This document shows, one piece after another, positions 1 through 6,033 of a stretch of DNA of 6,719 nt. Numbering within the stretch: the stretch's first letter is position 1; every line of letters starts with the position of its first letter. Source of the stretch: an uncultured bacterium (GTDB taxonomy: Bacteria > Gemmatimonadota > Gemmatimonadetes > Longimicrobiales > RSA9); contig CALKIP010000120.1 of assembly GCA_937995995.1 (NCBI GenBank), positions 1 to 6,719 of the forward strand, read 5' to 3'. The position numbers and the translations under genes are program-made. A model generated the notes under the pieces. It worked only from the letters and a program-made list of their open reading frames with translations, was not told the DNA's origin and did no database searches.

Positions 1-191
1 GGCTGCTCCTGCATCGTGCCGGGCTGCTCCGGCATCATCGGCTCTTGCATCGTGCCCGGCTGCTGCTCGAGGCCCGGCTGCACCTCCTGCGCCGGCTCGA
101 CGAACTCTTGCTGCTGCGGCTGCGTCTCACACGCGGCGATCGATAGACCGATCGCCATCGCGATCATCGGTACGATTCGTTCCATCCTCAT
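1..191 (-). CDS. Putative lipoprotein with 12-residue Q/P/M/E repeats (partial, C-terminus off window)
   Basis: The first 63 codons of a gene that continues beyond the left edge of the window. The protein starts with Met-Arg-Met-Glu-Arg, a hydrophobic stretch at residues 6-20, and a lipobox Ile18-Ala19-Ala20-Cys21, a classic signal peptidase II signal. Cys21 is the predicted lipidated residue. Glu at +2, rather than Asp, would fit outer-membrane sorting in a diderm. The mature part is very rich in Gln, Pro, Glu and Met and contains a 12-residue tandem repeat (QPGTMQEPMMPE, residues 44-55, restarting at 56), so the exposed part is probably disordered. The start at 191 is chosen because AAGGAGG lies 7 nt upstream; Met3 at 185 would be 13 nt away. 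The gene is 71 nt downstream of the acyl-CoA ligase on the same strand and could be read from its transcript. I do not recognise the family. No function is assigned beyond a surface lipoprotein. Confidence 0.72.
   Translation of the reverse strand, partial: MRMERIVPMIAMAIGLSIAACETQPQQQEFVEPAQEVQPGLEQQPGTMQEPMMPEQPGTMQEQ
5..64 (-). repeat. 36-bp period coding tandem repeat in the lipoprotein
   Basis: Bases 5-28 and 41-64 match at 22 of 24 positions, a 36-bp period equal to 12 codons. The unit encodes Gln-Pro-Gly-Thr-Met-Gln-Glu followed by a Pro/Met/Glu linker. The array reaches the left edge, so more copies may lie outside. The period is a multiple of three, which fits in-frame copy-number variation. 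Confidence 0.65.
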
Positions 192-198
192 CTATGGG

Positions 199-205
199 CC
201 TCCTT
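199..205 (-). promoter_or_regulatory. Shine-Dalgarno site of the lipoprotein gene
   Basis: The minus strand reads AAGGAGG 7 nt before the ATG at 191, a near-perfect match to the 16S anti-SD. It overlaps the 10-bp perfect palindrome CTTCCGGAAG (203-212). The strong site implies efficient translation of this small lipoprotein, and it decides the start codon in favour of 191 over 185. Confidence 0.75.
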
Positions 206-262
206 CCGGAAGTTCCCCTTGCCCTCTCATGCGGCCTTCTGCCTCGACTTCGACCGCCCCAG

Positions 263-1807
263 TTATCGTTGGGTTGCAATGACTGGACCACGCAGCCGCC
301 CCCGATCCACCTTGCCCAGGTGGGTTCGGGGCAGTTCGTCGAGGAAGTGGAAGGTGCGGGGAATCTTGTAGGATTCCAGCCGTTCGTGGGCGAAGGAGCG
401 GAGTGCGCCTTCGAGCCCCGCTTCATCGGCTTGGGCGACCACATAGGCATGCGGCCGTACCAGGCCGTCGCCCTCGGCGACGCCGACCACGGCGCATTCC
501 CTCACGCCCGGGTGCTGCAGCAGGCAATTCTCGACCTCGCGTGGCGAGAGCCATTTGCCGCTCACCTTGAGCATGTCGTCCGCGCGACCTCGGTAGGTGA
601 AGTAGCCGTCCTCGTCCCGGGAGAGCATATCCTCGGAGACGTACCACTCGCCTCGAAAGGCGCGCTTCGAGCGCTCCAGCCGCTGCCAGTAGCCGATCGC
701 CCGTGCGCCGCCCCGCACCCACAGATACCCGACCTCGTCCGGAGAGACGTCGCGGCCGTCCTCGTCACGCACTCGGACGTCGTACCCGGGCACGGCCGTC
801 CCGAGCGTCCCGGCGCGAACCGCACCCGGTCGGTTGGAGATGAAGATGTGCCACATCTCCGCGGTGCCGAGCCCATCGAGCAATTCCACGCCGAAGCGCT
901 CGCTCCAGCGACGGTGCAGTTCCTCCGGCAGCGCCTCACCCGCCGAGAGGGCGAGGCGCAGCGATGAGAGGTCGGGGACCGTGCCCGAGTGCGTGAGCAT
1001 CTGCTGGACCATGGTAGGGACGTTGACCAGGACCGTCGGGCGGTGACGCGCGATCTTCTCGAAGAGTGCCTCGGGCGTCGAGCGTTCCGGGAAGAGGACG
1101 GCCGAGGCCCCGACGGAGAAGGGGAAGAGGAGGTTGGCGCCCATCGCGTAGCCGAAGAAGAGCTTGGGCACGGAGAGGGCGACGTCGTCCTCGGCGTAGC
1201 GGACCACCTGCTTGCCGTACGCCTCGGCAGCGTAGGCGTAGGAGGCGTGGGGCTGCACCGCCGCCTTGGGCCGGCCGCTCGTCCCGCCGGAAAAGAGCCA
1301 GATCGCGGCGTCGTCGCGGTGTGTCGGGAAGGTCTCGAGTTCCGTGGAGCACCGCGCGAGCTCGCCTACGACGTCGTATCCGACGACGATCAGCCGCTTC
1401 AGGTGTCGCGCGCCGGGTGCCGCCTCCTCGAACGCGGCGCGGGTGTCCGTGTGGATGAGGGCCACTTTCGCACGCGTGTAGTCGTAGAAGTAGCGTATGT
1501 CGTCGACGCGCAGGTACGGATTCACCATGACCGCGACGGCGCCGAGCTTGAGGGCACCGAAGAGAGCGCCGACGAACTCCGGCCCGTCGGGGAGGGCGAT
1601 CAGCACCCGCTGCTCGGGCTCGATGCCGCAGTCACGGAGGAGGTTGCCGAACCGGTTCGCGAGTGTCTGCACCTCGAGGTAGGTGAGCTCCCTGCCGTCG
1701 GTCCGGATTGCGATGCGGTCGCCCTTCCCCTCGCGGATCCTCGCGTCGAGGAAGTAGTCGGCGATGTTGAACGTCTCGGGCGGGTCGAAGATCGGCTGGA
1801 AGCTCAT
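263..1807 (-). CDS. Acyl-CoA synthetase, benzoate-CoA ligase family (AMP-forming)
   Basis: A 514-residue ANL-superfamily enzyme that would activate a carboxylic acid, probably aromatic, to its CoA thioester via an acyl-adenylate in the cytoplasm. Full length for the family. The N-terminus (residues 12-40, with ADYFLD and a GKGDRIAI-like stretch) resembles benzoate- and 2-aminobenzoate-CoA ligases. Phosphate-binding loop SGGTSGRPK is at 173-181. GLGTAE (312-317) with the following HIFISNRPG (320-328) is typical of the benzoate-CoA ligase group. The hinge YRGRADDMLKVSGKW is at 405-419. The A10 motif PRTHLGKVDR (493-502) carries catalytic Lys499. The ATG at 1807 is chosen because homology begins there. 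The reading frame stays open a further ~940 bases upstream, but that stretch is low-complexity and overlaps the opposite-strand hydrolase gene. No good Shine-Dalgarno is visible. It is divergent from the creatininase-family gene and followed by the lipoprotein. The substrate cannot be read from sequence; benzoate, aminobenzoate or another aryl or short-chain acid is possible. Confidence 0.9.
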   Translation of the reverse strand: MSFQPIFDPPETFNIADYFLDARIREGKGDRIAIRTDGRELTYLEVQTLANRFGNLLRDCGIEPEQRVLIALPDGPEFVGALFGALKLGAVAVMVNPYLRVDDIRYFYDYTRAKVALIHTDTRAAFEEAAPGARHLKRLIVVGYDVVGELARCSTELETFPTHRDDAAIWLFSGGTSGRPKAAVQPHASYAYAAEAYGKQVVRYAEDDVALSVPKLFFGYAMGANLLFPFSVGASAVLFPERSTPEALFEKIARHRPTVLVNVPTMVQQMLTHSGTVPDLSSLRLALSAGEALPEELHRRWSERFGVELLDGLGTAEMWHIFISNRPGAVRAGTLGTAVPGYDVRVRDEDGRDVSPDEVGYLWVRGGARAIGYWQRLERSKRAFRGEWYVSEDMLSRDEDGYFTYRGRADDMLKVSGKWLSPREVENCLLQHPGVRECAVVGVAEGDGLVRPHAYVVAQADEAGLEGALRSFAHERLESYKIPRTFHFLDELPRTHLGKVDRGRLRGPVIATQR

Positions 1808-1942
1808 GGGACCGTGGGGTTCGGGTGAGAGCCGGTGCCGATCGCGGCCGTGGTTCGTGGGGCCGCGTTTGGGGAAAGTCGGGCGCAGTCGAATGTATGG
1901 CGCTGCGGCGGTGCCGAGGACAAGGTTTCCGTTCGGCGAAGC

Positions 1943-2074
1943 GGCACGGGTGGCACGGGTGGCACGGCGGGGCGCGACGGGTCGCTGCGGGTCGCTGCGG
2001 GGCACGAATGCGGGCTGCGAATGCGGGCTGCGGTGGCGGGTCGCCGTGTTCGGATCGAGGTTGCGGATTGCGGA
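1943..2074. repeat. Cluster of four different short tandem duplications in the divergent intergenic region
   Basis: Within the 322-bp gap between the divergent genes, four unrelated direct duplications follow each other. GGCACGGGT (9 bp) occurs twice at 1943-1960 with a third imperfect copy to 1969. GTCGCTGCGG (10 bp) occurs twice at 1981-2000. GAATGCGGGCTGC (13 bp) occurs twice at 2006-2031. TTGCGGA (7 bp) occurs twice at 2061-2074. Many share a TGCGG core. The unequal unit sizes and frame shifts argue against coding. Replication slippage in a G-rich strand is the simplest explanation; repeated protein-binding sites for the divergent promoters are another. The rest of the gap (1808-1942) shows nothing I can support. 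Confidence 0.8.
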
Positions 2075-2094
2075 CGCGGGTCGCGTGAGAGTAG

Positions 2095-2123
2095 TTGGCT
2101 GCGGGCCGCACGGGTTGTACAAT
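2095..2123 (+). promoter_or_regulatory. Sigma70-type promoter of the creatininase-family gene, probably leaderless
   Basis: TTGGCT (2095-2100, 4 of 6 to TTGACA) and TACAAT (2118-2123, 5 of 6 to TATAAT) are separated by exactly 17 bp. The -10 box ends 6 nt before the ATG at 2130, so transcription would begin at or within a base or two of the start codon. No Shine-Dalgarno sequence precedes that ATG, which agrees with a leaderless mRNA. An AT-rich hexamer in such a GC-rich region is unlikely to be accidental, but the start site is a prediction. Confidence 0.62.
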
Positions 2124-2129
2124 GCTCGC

Positions 2130-2876
2130 ATGGCCGTGTACGAGCTGGCATCACTGACGTGGGAGGAAGCGCGGGCCGTGGCGGGTCCGGGTACCGTCGC
2201 GGTGCTTCCGGTCGGCGCGATCGAGGCGCACGGTCCGCACCTCCCCCTCGAGACGGACATAATCATCGCCGAGGCGATGGCGCGCGAGGGAGCCGAGCGG
2301 CTGGCGGCCCGGGGCCGCGACGTCGTACTCCTGCCCTCTCTGGCGTACTCGGCGGCGCCGTTCGCCGCCGCCTTCCCGGGCACGATCTCGCTTCGCCCCG
2401 CGACGGTGACGGCACTGATCGTCGACATCGCGCGCGGGCTGGCCACGCACGGGATCACGACGTTCGCGATCGCGAACGCGCACCTGGACCCCGCACACCT
2501 CGGTTCTCTGCACGCGGCTGTCGAGGCGCTGGCATCGACTGCGGAGGTCACGGCCGTCTTCCCGGACCTCACACGCAAGCCGTGGGGCTCGCGCCTGACC
2601 GACGAGTTCCGGAGCGGCGCGTGCCACGCCGGCCGCTTCGAGAGCAGTATCATCCTTGCCGAGCACCGCGACCGGGTACGCGACGCGGTGCGCGCCGCAC
2701 TTCCCGCGGTCCCGCACTCGCTCTCGGAGGCGATCCGCGAGGGCAAGCGAACGTTCGAGGAGGCGGGTGGGCCCCGTGCCTACTTCGGCGATCCGGCCTC
2801 GGCGAGTGCCGAGGAAGGCCGTGCGACCGTCGCGGTCCTCGCCGGAATCCTCGAGGATGCGGTCGAGGAGGCGTGA
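2130..2876 (+). CDS. Creatininase-family amidohydrolase
   Basis: A 248-residue protein of the creatininase fold (creatinine amidohydrolase, MftE and ArfB relatives): metal-dependent enzymes that hydrolyse amide bonds in small cyclic or linear amides. The signature PVGAIEAHGPHLPLETD lies at 27-43 and supplies Glu32, His34 and Asp43 as likely metal ligands. His118 sits where the family has NGHGGN, here changed to NAHLDPAH (116-123). CHAGRFESS (165-173) matches the His-Ala-Gly...Glu motif, with Glu171 as a ligand. Length is normal. The start at 2130 is where homology begins. The reading frame extends upstream to 1764, but that part is repeat DNA overlapping the opposite-strand gene. A leaderless promoter fits this ATG, which lacks a Shine-Dalgarno. 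The altered NGHGGN motif makes true creatininase activity doubtful; the substrate is unknown. The divergent acyl-CoA ligase could hint at amide or aromatic acid catabolism, but this is only inference. Confidence 0.87.
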   Translation: MAVYELASLTWEEARAVAGPGTVAVLPVGAIEAHGPHLPLETDIIIAEAMAREGAERLAARGRDVVLLPSLAYSAAPFAAAFPGTISLRPATVTALIVDIARGLATHGITTFAIANAHLDPAHLGSLHAAVEALASTAEVTAVFPDLTRKPWGSRLTDEFRSGACHAGRFESSIILAEHRDRVRDAVRAALPAVPHSLSEAIREGKRTFEEAGGPRAYFGDPASASAEEGRATVAVLAGILEDAVEEA

Positions 2877-2886
2877 GCGGGGATTG

Positions 2887-3060
2887 GCCGGCTTGTGCCG
2901 GCGGGAGAGCCGACCTGGCGGCGGGAGGGCCGGCCTTGCGGTGGGAGGGCTGCCTTCGGCGGCGGGAGGGCCGGTCAGCACCGTCGGGAGGGCTGCCTAC
3001 GGCAGCGGGAGGGCCGGCCAGCGCCGGCGGGAGGGCGCCGCTTCGCGGCGCGGGAGGGGG
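2887..3060. repeat. Tandem array of eight short hairpins separated by GGGAGGG
   Basis: Starting 10 bp after the creatininase-family stop, eight units each carry a small inverted repeat and then GGGAGGG (GGGAGAG in unit 1, GGGAGGGGG in unit 8). The linkers begin at 2903, 2923, 2943, 2964, 2986, 3007, 3029 and 3052, giving periods of 20, 20, 21, 22, 21, 22 and 23 bp. Stems include GCCGGC/GCCGGC (units 1 and 7), GCTGCC/GGCAGC (unit 6), GCTGCC/GGCGGC with one G-U (unit 4), GCCGGT/ACCGTC with one mismatch (unit 5) and GCGCCGC/GCGGCGC (unit 8). Loops in these are 3-4 nt. Units 2 and 3 have only 4-bp stems. Both arms change together between several units, so pairing rather than sequence appears conserved. 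The variable period breaks any reading frame, so it is not coding. It is not CRISPR. Function unknown. Confidence 0.85.
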
Positions 3061-3094
3061 TGGCTCAGCCGGTCTACTCGTGCCGCACACGTTG

Positions 3095-3110
3095 CGGCCT
3101 GGGGAGGCCG
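3095..3110 (+). other. Isolated stem-loop CGGCCT-GGGG-AGGCCG
   Basis: A perfect 6-bp inverted repeat with a GGGG loop, 34 bp after the hairpin array and 127 bp before the next gene. No T-run follows, so it does not qualify as a classical intrinsic terminator. It could contribute to 3'-end formation of the upstream transcript or be chance in GC-rich DNA. I see no convincing promoter in 3061-3236, although the operon at 3237 should have one. Confidence 0.4.
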
Positions 3111-3186
3111 AGATCTATCTTGAACCTCTCCCCTACGATCCCGGACTTCTACCGGCAGGCTTGAAGTGGGCTATGCATCGGTCCGT

Positions 3187-3220
3187 CCCTGACGCCTGCC
3201 CCCTGAATTCTGCCCCCTGA
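3187..3220 (+). repeat. Three CCCTGA boxes at 14-bp intervals beside the operon's RBS
   Basis: CCCTGA occurs at 3187-3192, 3201-3206 and 3215-3220, spaced exactly 14 bp apart. Copies two and three share the 10-bp repeat TGCCCCCTGA (3197-3206 and 3211-3220). The last box is directly followed by the Shine-Dalgarno region. Its CCTG (3216-3219) can pair with CAGG (3224-3227) around a 4-nt loop, and the other two copies carry the same CCTG. These could be operator repeats or an SD-masking element; slippage alone is also possible. Confidence 0.6.
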
Positions 3221-3224
3221 TCAC

Positions 3225-3229
3225 AGGAG
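3225..3229 (+). promoter_or_regulatory. Shine-Dalgarno site of the membrane-protein operon
   Basis: AGGAG ends 7 nt before the ATG at 3237, an ideal spacing, and fixes that start. It overlaps the CAGG that can pair with the CCTG repeats just upstream. Confidence 0.75.
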
Positions 3230-3236
3230 CACGACG

Positions 3237-4127
3237 ATGTCGTCCGCAAGGCTTCACCCGATGGGTATCGGGGAAATCCTCGATGGTACGTTCTCATTGT
3301 ACCGGAAGCACTTCGCGCTGATGTTCGGGACCGCGATCCTCCCGTTCGCGCTCATGGTTCCAGGCTACGCCACACTCATGCAGAGGACCGCGATCGAGGA
3401 CCCCGTCGCGGTGGGCGCATCGATCGGGCTGACGTTCGTCCTGATCGGCGTGGGCGCGCTCGGGATGGTGATCGCGATGGCGGCGCTCACGCGGAACATG
3501 TCGCAGGCATTCACCGGCGCCGAGGCATCGTTCGGCGATGGGCTCCGCAGCGGCGTGCGCGCGCTCCTCCCTCTGATCGGCGCGGTGATCGTGGCGTACA
3601 TCGTGATCTTCGCACTGAGCATGGCGGTCATGATGGGGCTCGGTCTCTTCGCGGCGGTCCTCGCGGCATTCGCGGGAGTCTTGGGCGTGATCGTGGCGCT
3701 CGTCGGCGTGTTCCTCGTGATCGCCACGATGATCGCCATCGCGGCCTCGCTCTTCGCGGTGATTCCGGCGGTCGTCGTGGAGCGGAAGGGGCCGATCGCG
3801 GCGCTGGTGCGTTCCTGGCGGCTGTCGCACGGCGCGCGGCTCCGGATCGCCACGGTCTTCTTCCTCTGCTGGCTCATCACCATGCTCCCCTCGCTCGGGA
3901 TCATGCTGGCGCTCGGCATGGGCATGGCGTTCATCGACCCGACCGCGGCCGCGACGATGACGACAGGGCAGATCTACCTGCAGCAGAGCGTGACGATGCT
4001 GATCAGCGCCCTGACCTTCCCGTTCACACTTGGCTGCCTCGTCCTCCTCTACTACGATCGACGCATCCGCACGGAGGCGTACGACGTGGAGGTGGCCGCC
4101 GAGGCGATCGTCGCCGCGACGCCCTGA
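3237..4127 (+). CDS. Multi-pass membrane protein, glycerophosphodiesterase-membrane-domain-like
   Basis: A 296-residue, strongly hydrophobic protein with about six to seven membrane segments, roughly at residues 27-46, 60-84, 111-135, 138-158, 159-181, 203-232 and 251-273. The N-terminus (MGIGEILDGTFSLYRKHF, 9-26), the central AVVVERKGPIAALVRSWRLS (178-197) and the LLYYDRRIRTEAYD tail (270-283) are the pattern of small membrane proteins annotated as glycerophosphoryl diester phosphodiesterase membrane domain or YciC-like. No catalytic phosphodiesterase domain is present, so enzyme activity should not be assumed. It is the first gene of the MoxR cluster: its TGA is directly followed by the ATG of the DUF4129 gene with no gap, implying co-translation. 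A role as membrane partner of that system is inferred from position. The start is supported by AGGAG at 7 nt. Confidence 0.82.
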   Translation: MSSARLHPMGIGEILDGTFSLYRKHFALMFGTAILPFALMVPGYATLMQRTAIEDPVAVGASIGLTFVLIGVGALGMVIAMAALTRNMSQAFTGAEASFGDGLRSGVRALLPLIGAVIVAYIVIFALSMAVMMGLGLFAAVLAAFAGVLGVIVALVGVFLVIATMIAIAASLFAVIPAVVVERKGPIAALVRSWRLSHGARLRIATVFFLCWLITMLPSLGIMLALGMGMAFIDPTAAATMTTGQIYLQQSVTMLISALTFPFTLGCLVLLYYDRRIRTEAYDVEVAAEAIVAATP

Positions 4128-4853
4128 ATGCTCGCCCCTCAGTCGCACCTGCAGTCGCCGTCGCCGGAGGACGTGGCGCGTGCACTCGATGCGGTGTACA
4201 CGCGCCCGGAGTTCGCGCCCGTTTCCGTTTCTCCTCTCTTCCGTTGGCTGGACACGGTCCGCACGCGCATCGGCGAACTCTTCGCCGACCTTTTCCGCGC
4301 CGCCGGCGCCGACGAGCGACTGGCGCGGCACATCGTCATCGGGATACTGATCGTAGCGGGCACCGCACTGGGCGTGAGCCTCGTTCGCACGGCGCTCGCG
4401 GCCTGGCGCGCCCGGGAGCGTAACCGCGGCCGACCGTCTACCCCCGTGACCGCGGCGACGAATCGTGCCGACGCGGACACGTGGGAAGCACGCTCCCGCT
4501 CCGCCGCTGCGGCCGGCCGGTGGCGCGAGGCGGTGCTCGCACTCTACCCGGCGCTGGTGCTCCGCCTCGATGCGGCGGGGCTGCTGCTCTACGATCCCTC
4601 CAAGACGCCGGGCGACTACCGCCGCGAGGCACGTCGCGAGCCCGTGGCCATGCGGGTGCTCGAAGCGTTCCTCCCGCGCTTCGAGCCGGTCGCCTTCGGT
4701 GGGCGGCCGGCCGACGCCGCAACGTACGAGGCGCTGCGTATGGCTGCGGCCATCTCCGTGGGCGGAAAGCACGATCCGTCGCGGGTGGGTGGTGCCGTAC
4801 GGACGGCCCCTTCCGTGCCATCCGATCTTTCCGGGCGGGCCGAAGATGGGTAG
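4128..4853 (+). CDS. DUF4129 domain protein, single-pass membrane
   Basis: A 241-residue protein with an N-terminal region of about 67 residues, one membrane segment (68-90, rich in Ile, Val, Ala and Leu), a basic stop-transfer stretch (93-102), and a soluble C-terminal domain at about 117-212. That domain has the DUF4129 pattern: an Ala-rich helix with GRWREAVLALYPALVLRLD (130-148), then Gly151 and KTPGDYRREAR (159-169). DUF4129 also forms the C-terminal tail of transglutaminase-like membrane proteins and commonly sits beside MoxR and DUF58 genes. The last ~30 residues are low-complexity. The ATG abuts the preceding stop and there is no clear Shine-Dalgarno, so translation is probably coupled. 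Its 3' end overlaps the next gene by 8 nt. Biochemical function is unknown; a structural role in an envelope-associated complex is inferred. Confidence 0.82.
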   Translation: MLAPQSHLQSPSPEDVARALDAVYTRPEFAPVSVSPLFRWLDTVRTRIGELFADLFRAAGADERLARHIVIGILIVAGTALGVSLVRTALAAWRARERNRGRPSTPVTAATNRADADTWEARSRSAAAAGRWREAVLALYPALVLRLDAAGLLLYDPSKTPGDYRREARREPVAMRVLEAFLPRFEPVAFGGRPADAATYEALRMAAAISVGGKHDPSRVGGAVRTAPSVPSDLSGRAEDG

Positions 4854-6029
4854 CCCACGCGACCGCGCACTCACGGCGGCGCTCGCCTTCGTCGCCATCC
4901 TGATCGTCTTCCTCGCCGCTCCCGAGGACCGGCATGTCGGGGATCCGAGGCCCTCCACGTTCCTCGCGACCGATGGGGGCACGAAGGCGCTCTACCTGAT
5001 GCTCGAGGAACTGCACGTACCGGTCGGGCGCGGGTTGGACCGGTGGACGAAGGAGGTGCCGGCTGCGTCGGCACTGGCGCTGATCGCGCCGACAATCCCG
5101 CCGAGCGCGGACGAGCTGGACGACCTCGTCGCCTGGATCGAGGCGGGCGGCACGCTGCTCTACGTGGCGAGCCCGGGCGACCCGACGCTGAAGGCGCTCG
5201 GGCTACCCGCGCCCGTCCCGGCGAAGGAGCAAGGCAAAGGAGCGGATTCCGTGGATGTCGCCGCCGCCACCCGCGCCACGCCCGAACCGCACCGCTGGAC
5301 GGCGGGCGTCGGGGTGGTGCACGGCTTCGAGTGGGCGTTCCCGGACTCCGCCGGCGTACTCCGTGACTCCGGCACGACGCCGGTCCTCCGGCTCGCCGAC
5401 GGCCGCATCACCGCGGCCGTCTTGCGACGAGGCGAGGGGAGCGTGATCGCGTGGAGCGACGTCGTGCCGCTGCGCAACGATGCGCTGCGCACCAGCGGCG
5501 CCGCGTTGATCCTTGCCCGCGCCGCCGCCGAGGCCACCGCGGAAGGCAGCCCACTGGTCTTCGACGAGCTCCACCACGGTTTCCGTGGCGACGGCCACGC
5601 GGCCGCCGCGACGCTCCGCTTCCTGCGCGAACGTCCGGCAGGCCACATGGCGCTGAAATTCCTCATCGTCGTGATCGGACTGCTCCTGGTCGCCGGCTGG
5701 CGTTTCGGCGCACCGCTCGAGCCGCTGCCCTCCACTCGCCGCTCGCCACTCGAGCACGTGGACGCACTGGCAGCGCTCTACCAGCAGGCGAACGCGCGCA
5801 ACACCACGCGCAGGCTGCTCCTCGCGCAACTCGCCCGGCGGCTGGGGCGGCGCCTGCCGACCGAGCCGGGCACGAGCACGCCCGACCCGCTCGACCCCAT
5901 CCTCGCCGGCCTCCGCGCCGACCGCGCGACGATCGAGGCCGTGCGCACGGAGTGGAGGCGCGGCCGGCGCGCCGACCTGCCCGCGCTGACAAAGGCAATG
6001 GACCGACTGGTGAACGAGGTGAAGAAAAC

Positions 6030-6033
<4 letters not shown>
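4846..6033 (+). CDS. DUF4350 domain protein, two-pass membrane
   Basis: A 395-residue protein with a membrane anchor at 9-24, a large extracytoplasmic DUF4350 region (about 35-265), a second membrane segment at 270-286, and a basic helical cytoplasmic tail (300-395). Family features include STFLATDGGTKALYLMLEEL (37-56), WIEAGGTLLYV (97-107), GEGSVIAWSD (196-205), the NDALR...GAALI block (211-223) and the Asp-Glu-Leu-His-His-Gly motif (240-245). The tail contains SPLEHVDALAALYQQA (300-315), also typical. The frame is open upstream to 4465, but the ATG at 4846 is chosen because it starts just before the anchor and overlaps the DUF4129 gene by only 8 nt; the upstream part is an out-of-frame reading of that gene. 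The domain resembles glutamine-amidotransferase-like sensor or adaptor folds such as GldG-type proteins; no enzyme activity is evident. It ends in a 4-nt overlap with the MoxR gene. Confidence 0.85.

Noticed and set aside
194..1828. Two plus-strand open frames (194-967 and 989-1828) opposite the acyl-CoA ligase
   Set aside because: They mirror the real gene in antisense and show no domains or ribosome binding sites.
1892..1924. Minus-strand promoter for the acyl-CoA ligase (TTGTCC and TACATT)
   Set aside because: Spacing is 20 bp and both boxes are weak matches, so I do not list it; the gene's promoter remains unidentified.
1808..2746. N-terminal extension of the acyl-CoA ligase on the minus strand
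   Set aside because: The open frame continues, but family similarity begins at the Met at 1807; the extension is Arg/Ser/Ala-rich and antisense to the creatininase-family gene.
2887..3060. CRISPR array
   Set aside because: The constant part is only 7 bp and the variable parts are themselves palindromic and 13-17 bp long; no cas genes are present and the geometry is unlike any CRISPR repeat-spacer pattern.
2887..3060. Protein-coding low-complexity region (several frames are open through the array)
   Set aside because: Period varies from 20 to 23 bp so the repeat cannot keep a frame, and open frames are expected in such GC-rich DNA with few stop codons.
3095..3110. Intrinsic terminator for the creatininase-family gene
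   Set aside because: The hairpin is perfect but lacks a following T-run, so the terminator call is not supported.
4465..4845. Upstream extension of the DUF4350 gene
   Set aside because: It is an out-of-frame reading of the DUF4129 gene; the ATG at 4846 leaves an ordinary 8-nt overlap and begins just before the membrane anchor.
3294..4982. Long minus-strand open frame of 562 codons opposite the membrane protein and DUF4129 genes
   Set aside because: His/Arg/Glu-rich translation typical of an antisense shadow in GC-rich coding DNA, with no recognisable domain; the plus-strand genes have clear family features.
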